Shown: positions 17,135 through 25,799 of the stretch, piece by piece | How positions within the stretch are numbered: the first letter of the stretch is position 1 | Layout: each line of letters opens with the position of its first letter | Origin: Bradyrhizobium sp. 200 | GTDB taxonomy: Bacteria > Pseudomonadota > Alphaproteobacteria > Rhizobiales > Xanthobacteraceae | DNA length: 64,000 nt | Assembly: GCF_023100945.1 (NCBI RefSeq) | Contig: NZ_CP064689.1 | Location: forward strand, 2,462,001-2,526,000 | Direction: 5' to 3' | Position numbers and translations under genes: made by a program | The notes under the pieces: generated by a model | Seen by the model: only the letters and a program-made list of their open reading frames with translations | Told to the model about the DNA's origin: nothing | The model's database searches: none

Positions 17135-18301
17135 ATGGCCCGACGCATATGCGTGATCACGGGCAGCCGGGCCGAGTACGGCTTGCTGTTCTGGTTGCTT
17201 ACCGATCTTCAGGCCGATCCGGCTTTTGATCTGCAACTCGTGGTGACGGGGATGCATCTCGCGCCGGAGTTCGGCAACACCGTGCAGGAGATCGAAAACG
17301 ACGGTTTCAGCATTTCGAGCCGTGTCGAAATGCTGCTGTCAGGCGGCACGCCGGCCGCGATAGCGAAATCGGTCGGGCTCGGCGTGATCGGCATGTCTGA
17401 TGCCCTGGAGCGGCTGAGGCCGGATATCGTGGTGCTTCTCGGCGACCGCTTCGAGATTTTTGCCGCCGCGCAAGCGTGCATGATTCACAACATTCCCATC
17501 GCGCACATTGCCGGCGGCGATACCAGCGAAGGCGCATCCGACGAAGCCATGCGCCACGCCATCACCAAGATGGCGCATCTTCATTTCGCGACCAATGAGC
17601 AATCTGCCGCCCGCATTCGGCAACTCGGCGAGAACCCGGCGCGTGTTTTTGACGTCGGAAGCCCCGGGCTCGATCATTTGCGGCGCCGGCCGCTGCTCGA
17701 TCGGACAGCGCTCGAACAGGCGCTTGAAGATTCGCTGGGGGCACAAAACCTGCTTGTGACGTTCCATCCCGTCACGCTTCATGAGGATAGCGGCCTGGCC
17801 GAATTCGACGAGTTACTGGCGGCGCTGGAGCAACTCGATCCCTCGATCAAATTGTGGTTCAGCCTGCCAAACGCCGATGCCGGCGGCAGGGCGATGTCAT
17901 CGAAGCTTCTGGCGTGGGTTGAGTTCCACAAGTCCCGGGCGCGGGCCTATGCGTCGCTCGGGCCTCTGCGCTATCTCAGTCTGATGGCAAACGTCGATGC
18001 GGTGGTCGGAAATTCATCAAGTGGTCTTTACGAAGCGCCGTCGCTCGGCGTGCCGACCGTCGATATCGGAGACCGGCAGTCGGGGCGGTTGGCGGCCGCG
18101 TCGGTGCTGCATTGTGCGGCGGAACGAGGCGCGATCCTGCAGGCTGTCAATCGGGCAATGGCGCTCGACTGTAGGGGAACGGTGAGCCCCTATGGCGACG
18201 GGCGCGCGACGGATCGCATCATCGAAGTCCTGCGATCGATGCCGGATCGCGCGGAGTTGTTGCGCAAATCGTTTCACATGACGGGATCGGAACGTGTCTG
18301 A
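17135..18301 (+). CDS. legG: NDP-2,4-diacetamido sugar 2-epimerase, hydrolysing
   Basis: 388 residues of the NeuC/LegG family. Removes the nucleotide and inverts C2 to release 2,4-diacetamido-2,4,6-trideoxymannose. The start MARRICVITGSRAEYGLLFWLL and the motifs HIAGGDTSEGASDEAMRHAI and VVGNSSSGLYEAP are characteristic of hydrolysing epimerases. Its stop overlaps the GTG of legI by eight bases. Confidence 0.92.
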   Translation: MARRICVITGSRAEYGLLFWLLTDLQADPAFDLQLVVTGMHLAPEFGNTVQEIENDGFSISSRVEMLLSGGTPAAIAKSVGLGVIGMSDALERLRPDIVVLLGDRFEIFAAAQACMIHNIPIAHIAGGDTSEGASDEAMRHAITKMAHLHFATNEQSAARIRQLGENPARVFDVGSPGLDHLRRRPLLDRTALEQALEDSLGAQNLLVTFHPVTLHEDSGLAEFDELLAALEQLDPSIKLWFSLPNADAGGRAMSSKLLAWVEFHKSRARAYASLGPLRYLSLMANVDAVVGNSSSGLYEAPSLGVPTVDIGDRQSGRLAAASVLHCAAERGAILQAVNRAMALDCRGTVSPYGDGRATDRIIEVLRSMPDRAELLRKSFHMTGSERV

Positions 18302-19370
18302 CCGGGTCTGGATCATCGCCGAGGCCGGCGTCAATCATAACGGTTCGATCGACCGCGCGCTGCAGTTGGTCGACGTTGCCGCCGACGCCGGTGCCGACGT
18401 CATCAAGTTTCAGACCTTCAAGGCGGAAAAGATCGCGACCGCGCGCGCGGCGAAGGCCGAGTATCAGATCGTCAATACTGGGCAGGCGGACTCGCAGCTC
18501 GCCATGCTGCGATCGCTTGAGCTGTCGGTTGACGATCACCGGCGCCTGGCCGAGCGCTGCCGTGCGAGAGACATTGCGTTCATGTCGACTGCGTTTGACG
18601 CCGAAAGCCTGGCGCTGCTTTCGGCATTCGACATGCCGGCGATCAAGATTCCCTCAGGCGATATTACCTGCGCGGACTTGCTGCTGCGTGCGGCGCGATT
18701 GCATCGCCGCTTGATCGTATCGACGGGGATGGCGACTCTCGGCGAGATCGAGCAGGCGCTCGGTGTGATCGCGTTCGGCCTGATGTCGGACCAGGCGCCG
18801 ACCGGGCGAGCCGATTTCGAGATGGCGTACCTGAGCGATGCCGGAAGGGCGGCGCTGCAGGACAAGGTCAGCCTGTTGCATTGCGTCACGGAATACCCGG
18901 CGCCGCCCGATGCCGTGAACCTGCGTGCGATGGACACGATGGCGGCGGCTTTCGGCCTGCCCGTTGGCTATTCGGACCATACGCTCGGGATCGAGATCTC
19001 GCTGGCGGCGGTTGCGCGCGGCGCCAAGGTGATCGAGAAGCACTTCACGCTCGATCGTTCGCTGCCTGGTCCCGATCATTTGGCCTCGCTTGAGCCGGCG
19101 GAACTGGGGCAGCTTGTTTCCGGTATCCGCAACATCGAACGCGCATTGGGCAGTGCCTTGAAGGGGCCGGTGCCTGCGGAGCTGCGCAACAGAACGGTCG
19201 CCCGGCGCAGCCTCGTTGCGGCCCGTCCCGTCCGCAAGGGCGAACGCTTCACGGCGGATATGATCACCGCAAAGCGGCCCGGTGACGGGTTGTCGCCGAT
19301 GGAGGCCTGGAGCCTGATCGGCCGCGTTGCCAGTCGTGATTTTGATACCGACGAGCAGCTCGAGCAATGA
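18294..19370 (+). CDS. legI: N,N'-diacetyllegionaminate synthase
   Basis: 358 residues, NeuB family. Condenses the LegG product with phosphoenolpyruvate to form legionaminic acid. The TIM-barrel start is VWIIAEAGVNHNG, with KFQTFKAEKI, CVTEYPAP and GYSDHTLGIEISLAAVARGA carrying conserved metal and PEP residues. The last ~60 residues form the SAF antifreeze-like domain (RRSLVAARPVRKGERFTADM). The start is GTG; the following acetyltransferase overlaps the stop by four bases. Confidence 0.93.
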   Translation: MSDRVWIIAEAGVNHNGSIDRALQLVDVAADAGADVIKFQTFKAEKIATARAAKAEYQIVNTGQADSQLAMLRSLELSVDDHRRLAERCRARDIAFMSTAFDAESLALLSAFDMPAIKIPSGDITCADLLLRAARLHRRLIVSTGMATLGEIEQALGVIAFGLMSDQAPTGRADFEMAYLSDAGRAALQDKVSLLHCVTEYPAPPDAVNLRAMDTMAAAFGLPVGYSDHTLGIEISLAAVARGAKVIEKHFTLDRSLPGPDHLASLEPAELGQLVSGIRNIERALGSALKGPVPAELRNRTVARRSLVAARPVRKGERFTADMITAKRPGDGLSPMEAWSLIGRVASRDFDTDEQLEQ

Positions 19371-20005
19371 ACCGGCCGGTCATCATTATCGGAGCCGGCG
19401 GGCATGCCGCGGTCGTTGCCGACGCGCTGATGGCGTCCGGGATCGAGGTCGTCGGCTTCACGGACGCCGATCCACGCCGGCATGGCGGCCGTCATGTCGG
19501 CTTGCCGGTGCTGGGCGCGGATGAGCATGTCCTTTCGGGTTATCGGCAGGACGACATCATGCTGGCTAACGGCATCGGCGCCACCGAGTTCCGGCAGAAA
19601 GTGCAGACGGGCTACCAGCAAACGGGATGGCGCTTCATGACGGTGCAGCACCCTTCCGCGATTGTTTCGCGGAGGGCGCAAATCGGTTCGGGCGTTCAGA
19701 TGCTGGCCGGCAGTATCGTCCAGATTGGCGCCAGCATTGGGGAAGGGTCGATCGTCAATACCGGCGCCGTCATCGAGCATGACTGCGAGGTTGGCAGCTT
19801 CGTCCACGCAGCGCCGCGGGCGTTGTTGTGCGGCGAGGTGAAGGTCGGTTCCGGAAGCCACATCGGGGCAGGCGCTGTCGTGAAACAGGGACTGCGCCTT
19901 GGACCACACACATTGGTTGGAGCGGGGGCAGTCGTGGTGAAGGATTTCGGCGGTCATGGCGTTCTGGTGGGGACGCCGGCGCGGCTTGTGGAGTCCGCGG
20001 CATGA
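19367..20005 (+). CDS. NeuD/PglD-family sugar O- or N-acetyltransferase (LegH role)
   Basis: 212 residues. The N-terminal Rossmann domain (VIIIGAGGHAAVVADALMAS) binds the nucleotide-sugar, and the C-terminal beta-helix with hexapeptide repeats (from about residue 100, SAIVSRRAQIGSGVQMLAGS) binds acetyl-CoA. The catalytic base histidine is probably in IEHDCEVGSFVH. In this operon the missing step is acetylation of the C4 amine after LegC, so LegH is the natural role; acetylation of finished legionaminic acid (NeuD role) is the alternative. Confidence 0.8.
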   Translation: MNRPVIIIGAGGHAAVVADALMASGIEVVGFTDADPRRHGGRHVGLPVLGADEHVLSGYRQDDIMLANGIGATEFRQKVQTGYQQTGWRFMTVQHPSAIVSRRAQIGSGVQMLAGSIVQIGASIGEGSIVNTGAVIEHDCEVGSFVHAAPRALLCGEVKVGSGSHIGAGAVVKQGLRLGPHTLVGAGAVVVKDFGGHGVLVGTPARLVESAA

Positions 20006-21051
20006 AGGACTGGCAACAAGTTCTGATCGGCCCGATGGTGCCGCTGCGCGATGCACTGGAAAAAATCGACAAAGCGGGAACCCGCATGGTGCTTGTCGTC
20101 GACGAGACGCGGCGCCTGCTTGGCTCGCTCAGCGACGGCGATATTCGCCGCGGATTGCTGCGGGGGTTGACGCTTGTCGATCCCGTTACGTCGGCGATGC
20201 ATGTTGGGCCGACCACGGCCGATGCCAGCGAGGGGCGACAGGCCATCCTGGCCCGGATGCGCAAACTGGGTGTCTACCAGATGCCGATCGTCGGTCCCGG
20301 CGATGTCGTCGTCGGCATGGAGACGGTCGACGACCTTCTGACGACACCGGCTCGCGGCAATCCGGTCGTCATCATGGCGGGCGGTCGCGGCATCAGACTG
20401 GCCGAACTGACCCATGAAACGCCGAAGCCGATGCTCAAGGTCGGCTCGCGCCCGCTGCTCGAAACCATTGTTTCCAACCTCGCCTTGCAGGGCTTCAGCA
20501 AGATCCATCTTGCGGTCAACTACAAGGCTGAACAGATCGAACGGCATTTCGGCGACGGTTCGGCATTCGACGTTGAAATCAGCTATTTACGCGAAGAACG
20601 GCCGATGGGAACCGCCGGCGCGCTCAGTCTGCTGACCAAGGTGCCGGAGCAGCCGTTGATCGTCACCAACGCGGACCTGCTGACCCGCGAGGATTTTGGC
20701 CACATGGTGGACCGTCACGTGGAAGCGAAAGCGCATGGGACGATGGCGGTGCGCAATTACGAGATGCAGGTTCCGTTCGGGGTCGTCCGGGAGGGCGAGG
20801 GCGGCATCGAGGCGATTGAGGAGAAACCTGTCCAGCGCTTTGTCGTCAGTGCGGGAATGTATGTGCTTTCACCGCAGGTGCTGGAGTTGATACCCCAGCA
20901 GCAGCCGGTCGACATGCCGACGCTGTTCGAATTGATGCTGAGACAGGGCATGCAGACGCGATGCCATCATATCGACGGCTACTGGCTCGACATCGGGCGG
21001 ATGGCCGACTACGAACGCGCCAATCTCGATTTCGCCGAGATATTCGGATGA
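20002..21051 (+). CDS. ptmE: CBS-domain nucleotidyltransferase, PtmE-like (GDP-sugar forming)
   Basis: 349 residues from the ATG overlapping the acetyltransferase stop. Residues about 1-118 are two CBS motifs (MVLVVDETRRLLGSLSDGDIRRGL and YQMPIVGPGDVVVGMETVDDLL); residues 120-349 are a nucleotidyltransferase. In Campylobacter PtmE makes the GDP-activated amino sugar that enters the legionaminic route. The signature loop reads MAGGRGIRLAELT instead of the usual GGxGTRLxPLT, but the downstream TPKPMLKVG and DGYWLDIGRMADYERA are normal. CBS domains suggest allosteric control by a nucleotide. Confidence 0.85.
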   Translation: MKDWQQVLIGPMVPLRDALEKIDKAGTRMVLVVDETRRLLGSLSDGDIRRGLLRGLTLVDPVTSAMHVGPTTADASEGRQAILARMRKLGVYQMPIVGPGDVVVGMETVDDLLTTPARGNPVVIMAGGRGIRLAELTHETPKPMLKVGSRPLLETIVSNLALQGFSKIHLAVNYKAEQIERHFGDGSAFDVEISYLREERPMGTAGALSLLTKVPEQPLIVTNADLLTREDFGHMVDRHVEAKAHGTMAVRNYEMQVPFGVVREGEGGIEAIEEKPVQRFVVSAGMYVLSPQVLELIPQQQPVDMPTLFELMLRQGMQTRCHHIDGYWLDIGRMADYERANLDFAEIFG

Positions 21052-21764
21052 TCGGCGGAAAATCCGTGCTTGGCCTGATCGCCGCCCGCGGCGGATCGAA
21101 GGGCGTTCCCGGCAAGAACATCTTCGTGGTCAACGGGCGCCCGCTGATCCAGTGGAGCATCGATGCGGCGCGTGCATCGGGATATATCGACCGGCTGATC
21201 CTGTCTTCGGACGATTCCGCGATCATGGACGTTGCAAGAAATGCCGGCTGCGAAGTGCCTTTTCGCCGGGACGCTGCGCTCGCGAGCGATACTGCCAGCG
21301 CGATCGATGTCGTGGCGGACGCGCTGATGCGGGTACCCGGTTACGATATCGTCGTGCTGCTGCAGCCGACGTCGCCGTTGCGGATTGCCGCCGACATCGA
21401 CGGGGCCATTGAGCTACTGGTGTCGAGCGGGGCCGGGGCCTGCGTGACGGTGCGCGAGGCCGATGAGCACCCTTACTGGATGTTTCGTCTCGGCGACGAT
21501 GGAAGGCTCTCTCGTTTTGCGGAGCCCGCCGGCGGGATGCCGCTGCGCCGTCAGGATCTGCCGCCGGCATGGTCCTTGAATGGCGCGGTCTATGTGGCTG
21601 ACTGCGGCTGGTTCCTTCAGCACCGGACGTTTCTTTCGCCAGCGACGGTTGGATATCCGATGCCGGCGGACAGGTCGCTCGATATCGACACAGTAGCCGA
21701 CTTGGAACTGCTGCAAAGGATCTTAGGAGAAGAAGTCAATGGACCGTTACCCTCGTCACCGTGA
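21048..21764 (+). CDS. legF: CMP-legionaminate synthase
   Basis: 238 residues, cytidylyltransferase family of NeuA. Activates legionaminic acid with CTP for transfer. Motifs LIAARGGSKGVPGKNI (CTP loop), LQPTSPLR and the C-terminal DRSLDIDTVADL are diagnostic. The true start is the ATG at 21048 inside the ptmE stop. Its last 26 bases overlap the start of the amidotransferase gene, tying amidination translationally to CMP-sugar formation. Confidence 0.92.
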   Translation: MIGGKSVLGLIAARGGSKGVPGKNIFVVNGRPLIQWSIDAARASGYIDRLILSSDDSAIMDVARNAGCEVPFRRDAALASDTASAIDVVADALMRVPGYDIVVLLQPTSPLRIAADIDGAIELLVSSGAGACVTVREADEHPYWMFRLGDDGRLSRFAEPAGGMPLRRQDLPPAWSLNGAVYVADCGWFLQHRTFLSPATVGYPMPADRSLDIDTVADLELLQRILGEEVNGPLPSSP

Positions 21765-23055
21765 CATCGAGCTGACGCCTTTTCTGCAGGAAAAGCCGAA
21801 CTACGCACGTTATGGACTGCCGGTGCAGGCGTGCTTTTGCAAAAGCTGCGTGATTTCGAACCAGCGCCCAAACTCGGCTGTAGAGTATGAACACACAGCC
21901 GAGAGCAAGAAGAAGACCATCAACTTCGACGATGAAGGCGTTTGCGATGCTTGCCGAATGGCCGATCAAAAGATCAAGACGATCGACTGGGAGGCCCGCG
22001 AGCGACAGTTGCGAGAGCTGTGCGACCGCTATCGCAAGAATGACGGAACATATGATTGCATCTTGCCTGGTTCAGGGGGCAAGGACAGCTTTTATGCCGC
22101 GCACATCCTGAAGACAAAATACAACATGCATCCGCTGACGGTCACCTGGGCGCCTCATATCTATACGGATTGGGGATGGAAAAACTTCCAGGCATGGATC
22201 CACGCTGGTTTCGACAATTTCCTCTGCACTCCGAACGGACGCGTGCATCGTCTTCTCACCCGTCTCGCGGTCGAGAATCTGTTTCACCCGTTTCAGCCGT
22301 TTATCTTCGGTCAAAAATCGCTCGCGCCAAAAATGTCGTTGCTGCACAAGATTCCATTGGTCTTCTATGGCGAGAACGAAGCCGAATACGGCAATCCGAT
22401 TTCGGACACGCAATCGGCGCGGCGGGACTGGTCTTATTTTGCCGCTCAGGACAAGTCGAAAATCTATCTAGGCGGCACATCCATCGCCGACCTGCAAGAT
22501 CAATTCGGTGTCGATCCAAGCGAGTTGCAGCCATACCTGCCGGCGAATCCGGAAGAGATCGAACGGCAGAAGACCGAAGTGCATTATCTGGGCTACTATT
22601 TGAAGTGGCATCCGCAGAGCTGCTACTATTACGCGGTCGAACACGGAGGTTTCCAGGCCTCGCCGGAGCGCACTGCGGGTACATACAGCAAATACAACAG
22701 CATCGATGATCGCATCGATGATTTTCACTACTATACGACGTTCATCAAGTTTGGCATCGGCCGCGCCACCTACGATGCTGCCCAGGAAATCCGCTCGCGC
22801 GATATCACCCGCGAAGAAGGCGTCAGTCTGGCGCGTCGCTTTGATGGGGAGTTTCCTGAACGTTTCGCGGAGGAGATCTTTCGCTACCTTAGCATTCCCG
22901 AGAACGAGTTTCCGGAAGCGTCGAAGATGTTCGAACAGCCGATCATGGACCGAAGATATTTCGATAATCTGACAGATTCGTTCAGGTCACCGCACCTGTG
23001 GAAGTATGAAAAGGGTCAATGGTCTCTGCGCAAAACCGTCTGGGATGAGGGCTGA
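21739..23055 (+). CDS. N-acetyl sugar amidotransferase, PseA-like (cassette 1 synthetase)
   Basis: 438 residues, longer than the usual ~380. Converts an N-acetyl group of a sugar to an acetamidino group using ammonia and ATP. SGGKDS at 112-117 is the PP-loop. Two CxxC pairs, C34-C37 and C69-C72, form a probable zinc ribbon. An N-terminal extension of about 30 residues precedes CFCKSCV; it overlaps legF and no internal in-frame start looks better. Followed three bases later by the HisF-like and then the HisH-like subunit. Being fused to the legionaminic-acid operon, its likely substrate is CMP-legionaminic acid or a precursor, giving a 5- or 7-acetamidino derivative; that is inference. Confidence 0.85.
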   Translation: MDRYPRHRDIELTPFLQEKPNYARYGLPVQACFCKSCVISNQRPNSAVEYEHTAESKKKTINFDDEGVCDACRMADQKIKTIDWEARERQLRELCDRYRKNDGTYDCILPGSGGKDSFYAAHILKTKYNMHPLTVTWAPHIYTDWGWKNFQAWIHAGFDNFLCTPNGRVHRLLTRLAVENLFHPFQPFIFGQKSLAPKMSLLHKIPLVFYGENEAEYGNPISDTQSARRDWSYFAAQDKSKIYLGGTSIADLQDQFGVDPSELQPYLPANPEEIERQKTEVHYLGYYLKWHPQSCYYYAVEHGGFQASPERTAGTYSKYNSIDDRIDDFHYYTTFIKFGIGRATYDAAQEIRSRDITREEGVSLARRFDGEFPERFAEEIFRYLSIPENEFPEASKMFEQPIMDRRYFDNLTDSFRSPHLWKYEKGQWSLRKTVWDEG

Positions 23056-23058
23056 GGC

Positions 23059-23817
23059 GTGACGAACGTACGCCTCATTGCGAGGCTCGATATCAAGGGG
23101 CCAAATCTCATCAAGGGAATTCATCTTGAGGGGTTGCGGGTCATCGGCGATCCGCAGCAATTTGCGCGCCGCTATTACGAACAGGGGGCGGACGAGCTCA
23201 TCTATATCGATATTGTCGCCAGCCTTTATGGACGGAACAACCTTGCGGACATCGTCCGGCACGCGGCGCATGACGTATTCGTGCCAATGACGGTTGGCGG
23301 CGGCATTCGCAGTACGGATGATGTGGGCGACCTCCTCCGTGCAGGCGCTGACAAGGTTGCGATCAACACCGCCGCGGTCAAGCGACCCGAGCTGATTACC
23401 GAAGTCTCGCGCCGGTTCGGGTCGCAGTGCATGGTATTGTCGATAGAGGCCAAGTCTTACGGGGATGGCCGTTGGGAAGTGTATACCGATTGCGGACGGG
23501 AGCGTTCAGGTGTCGACGCCGTGGAATGGGCGCGTCGCGGCGTGGAACTCGGCGCGGGCGAAATACTGCTGACGTCGATCGATAAGGAGGGCACGAGGAA
23601 GGGTTTTGACACTGCTTTGACCAGGGCAATTACGTCTGCCGTATCCGTTCCTGTCATTGCCAGCGGAGGATACGGTGAGATGCGCCATCTCACGGAGATA
23701 GCGGCCGCCGGAGCGGACGCTATCGCTTTCGCCGATGCGCTTCACTACAACCGAACCACCATACCGCAACTGCGCGACGCGGCACGCGTTCAAGACATTC
23801 CGGTGAGACAAGCGTGA
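23059..23817 (+). CDS. HisF-like subunit of sugar amidotransferase, cassette 1
   Basis: 252-residue TIM-barrel homologue of imidazole-glycerol-phosphate cyclase. GTG start. In the P. aeruginosa WbpG and Campylobacter PseA systems such paralogues pass ammonia from the glutaminase to the PP-loop enzyme. Asp11 (ARLDIKG) is kept, but the second catalytic acid of HisF, Asp130 (normally AIDAKR), is Glu in LSIEAKS. The phosphate loops GGGIRSTDDV and ASGGYGEM remain. No other his gene is nearby, so it is not the biosynthetic HisF. Overlaps the HisH-like gene by four bases. Confidence 0.88.
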   Translation: MTNVRLIARLDIKGPNLIKGIHLEGLRVIGDPQQFARRYYEQGADELIYIDIVASLYGRNNLADIVRHAAHDVFVPMTVGGGIRSTDDVGDLLRAGADKVAINTAAVKRPELITEVSRRFGSQCMVLSIEAKSYGDGRWEVYTDCGRERSGVDAVEWARRGVELGAGEILLTSIDKEGTRKGFDTALTRAITSAVSVPVIASGGYGEMRHLTEIAAAGADAIAFADALHYNRTTIPQLRDAARVQDIPVRQA

Positions 23818-24458
23818 GCAAACCCAGCGTCACCGTTATCGACTACGGCATTGGCAATATTTTCAGCGTGCGGCGTGCACTTGAACATTGCGGTGCGGAC
23901 GTTCAGTTGTCCTCGAAGGAGACTGAGATCGCGGCCGCCGATCGCGTCATTCTGCCGGGCGTCGGAGCGTTTGCCGATGGAATGAAGGGGCTGCGCGATC
24001 GCGGTCTCATCGAGGTCGTATCGCGGTTCGCGGCCACCGGCCGTCCGATCTTGGGCATCTGCCTCGGCATGCAAATGCTTGCGACGTCCAGCGAGGAGTT
24101 CGGCGAGAATGTGGGTTTGGGCCTGATACCCGGCCGGGTCACGAAGGTCCCGAACGAAACGGTTGAAGGCAAGCCGCACAAGATTCCACACATCGGCTGG
24201 AGTGAAATATTCCCGGTATCCGGTGGCGACTGGAAGGCGACAATTCTCGAGGATACCTCGGAAGGTACGCCGGTTTATCTGGTGCATTCATTTCATCTGG
24301 TCCCGCATGATCCCGCCGATCTGCTGGCCGACTGCAATTATGGTGGTCACCGCGTTACGGCCGCGGTGCGGTCAGGCAACATCTTCGGCGCCCAGTTTCA
24401 TCCCGAAAAGAGCGGCAAGGCAGGCCTGCAAATGCTTGCGGCATTTCTTCGGCTATAG
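23814..24458 (+). CDS. HisH-like glutaminase subunit, cassette 1
   Basis: 214-residue class I glutamine amidotransferase. The nucleophile is Cys83 in GICLGMQML; the His-Glu pair is His196/Glu198 in QFHPEKS. It hydrolyses glutamine and passes ammonia through the HisF-like partner to the PseA-like enzyme. GTG start inside the preceding gene's stop. The gene order here is synthetase-HisF-HisH, the reverse of the last two genes in cassette 2. Confidence 0.9.
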   Translation: MSKPSVTVIDYGIGNIFSVRRALEHCGADVQLSSKETEIAAADRVILPGVGAFADGMKGLRDRGLIEVVSRFAATGRPILGICLGMQMLATSSEEFGENVGLGLIPGRVTKVPNETVEGKPHKIPHIGWSEIFPVSGGDWKATILEDTSEGTPVYLVHSFHLVPHDPADLLADCNYGGHRVTAAVRSGNIFGAQFHPEKSGKAGLQMLAAFLRL

Positions 24459-24475
24459 ACCGCGCGCGGACATCG

Positions 24476-25786
24476 ATGAGATTTCTCCACGCTGGTGCGA
24501 TTTATGCGGCGGCCAATATCGCTTCCGCGGCCGTGCCGTTCATGCTGTTGCCGTTACTCACGCGGGTGCTTACCCCGGCTGACTATGGGTATATCGTGGC
24601 GTTCGCGCTGCTGGTTACTCTCTGCATGCCGTTTGCGGGTCTCAGCGTTCATTCGGCCGTAGGCGTTGCGTGGTTCAACAAATCCCGTGACGAAATTCCG
24701 GCTTTCAATGGCACGGCGCTGGGTCTGATTGTCGTCACGACAGCCATTGTGGCGCCGATCGTTGCCGTCGTTGTCGAATTGATGCCGTCGCTTGTTGCTG
24801 GCCTGCCGCCGGTTTGGGGAGCGGTTGCGGCGTTGACGGCTGGAGCCAATGTTACGCTGCAATGTCGACTGGTGCTCTGGCAAAGCCAGGGACAACCGCT
24901 AAAGAACGCGATCCTGCAGGTGTCTGCCAGCGTTCTGAACGTTGGCCTGTCGCTTCTCGCTGTGCTTGCTTTCGGATGGGAATCTGCAGGCCGCAATGCT
25001 GGAATTGCGGTGTCTTTGATCGCAATGGCAACCGTTGCTGTCGTCATGTTCATGCTTTCGCGTGACGCGACCTGGTCGTTCCGACCAAAATATCTGGCGG
25101 AGCAGGTTCGCTTTGGGATGCCTCTGGTTCCCCATGTATTGGCCGGGGTATTTCTTGGAACCATTGATCGCTGGATGGTATCGACGCAACTCGGCGCGGA
25201 AGCGCTCGGTATCTACGGTGCGGCAGCTCAGCTTGGCATGGTGATGACAATCCTGGCCGACGGCTTTGTGAAAGCCTATAACCCGTGGCTGTATGCCCAG
25301 CTTGGATCCGACAATGCGAACGGCAAATACAACGTCGTAGGCGCCGTGTATCTTGCCGTGCCTGCTTTTGTCTGCGTCGGGGCGGTCGTCGGGCTGATCC
25401 TGCACTGGACAAGCGGTATATTTCTCGGACCCCGCTATGCGGACGCAAACACGGTGCTTCCGTGGTTCGTGTTGGGTGGAACCTTGAGTGGCGTGTACTT
25501 TTGCCTGTCCAGCATTTTCTTCTTCACTGGCCGAACCGGCCTGCTTGCATCGTGCACCTCAAGCGCGGCGGCGGTAGGAGCGATGATAGTCTGGCTGCTG
25601 GTCACTCTTCTCGGCGTGCAGGGGGCCGCGATCGGTTTTGCTGTCACGCAAGGGTTGCTCGCTTTGTTCGTGGCGGTTACCGCTATTAATAGTTTTGATC
25701 TGCCCTGGTCTGAGATTCGCAAGGCGGTCGGCACTTTGTTGCAGAGTGCCCATGGTTCAACGCGTCTCAAGCTGCTCAACCCATAG
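24476..25786 (+). CDS. wzx: Wzx-type polysaccharide flippase
   Basis: 436 residues, MOP-superfamily transporter with about 12-14 hydrophobic segments spread over its length, starting FLHAGAIYAAANIASAAVPFMLLPLLTRVL. It should flip undecaprenyl-linked repeat units across the inner membrane. The stretch PLVPHVLAGVFLGTIDRWM is typical of the family. It lies 17 bases after the HisH-like gene and 13 before an oxidoreductase, so it belongs to the same operon. It is the only Wzx seen in the window. Confidence 0.88.
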   Translation: MRFLHAGAIYAAANIASAAVPFMLLPLLTRVLTPADYGYIVAFALLVTLCMPFAGLSVHSAVGVAWFNKSRDEIPAFNGTALGLIVVTTAIVAPIVAVVVELMPSLVAGLPPVWGAVAALTAGANVTLQCRLVLWQSQGQPLKNAILQVSASVLNVGLSLLAVLAFGWESAGRNAGIAVSLIAMATVAVVMFMLSRDATWSFRPKYLAEQVRFGMPLVPHVLAGVFLGTIDRWMVSTQLGAEALGIYGAAAQLGMVMTILADGFVKAYNPWLYAQLGSDNANGKYNVVGAVYLAVPAFVCVGAVVGLILHWTSGIFLGPRYADANTVLPWFVLGGTLSGVYFCLSSIFFFTGRTGLLASCTSSAAAVGAMIVWLLVTLLGVQGAAIGFAVTQGLLALFVAVTAINSFDLPWSEIRKAVGTLLQSAHGSTRLKLLNP

Positions 25787-25799
25787 GATCGCTTTCGGT

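Noticed and set aside
23059..24458. HisF and HisH as histidine biosynthesis genes
   Set aside because: No other his genes are present, the HisF-like protein has an altered catalytic residue, and the neighbour is a PP-loop sugar amidotransferase.
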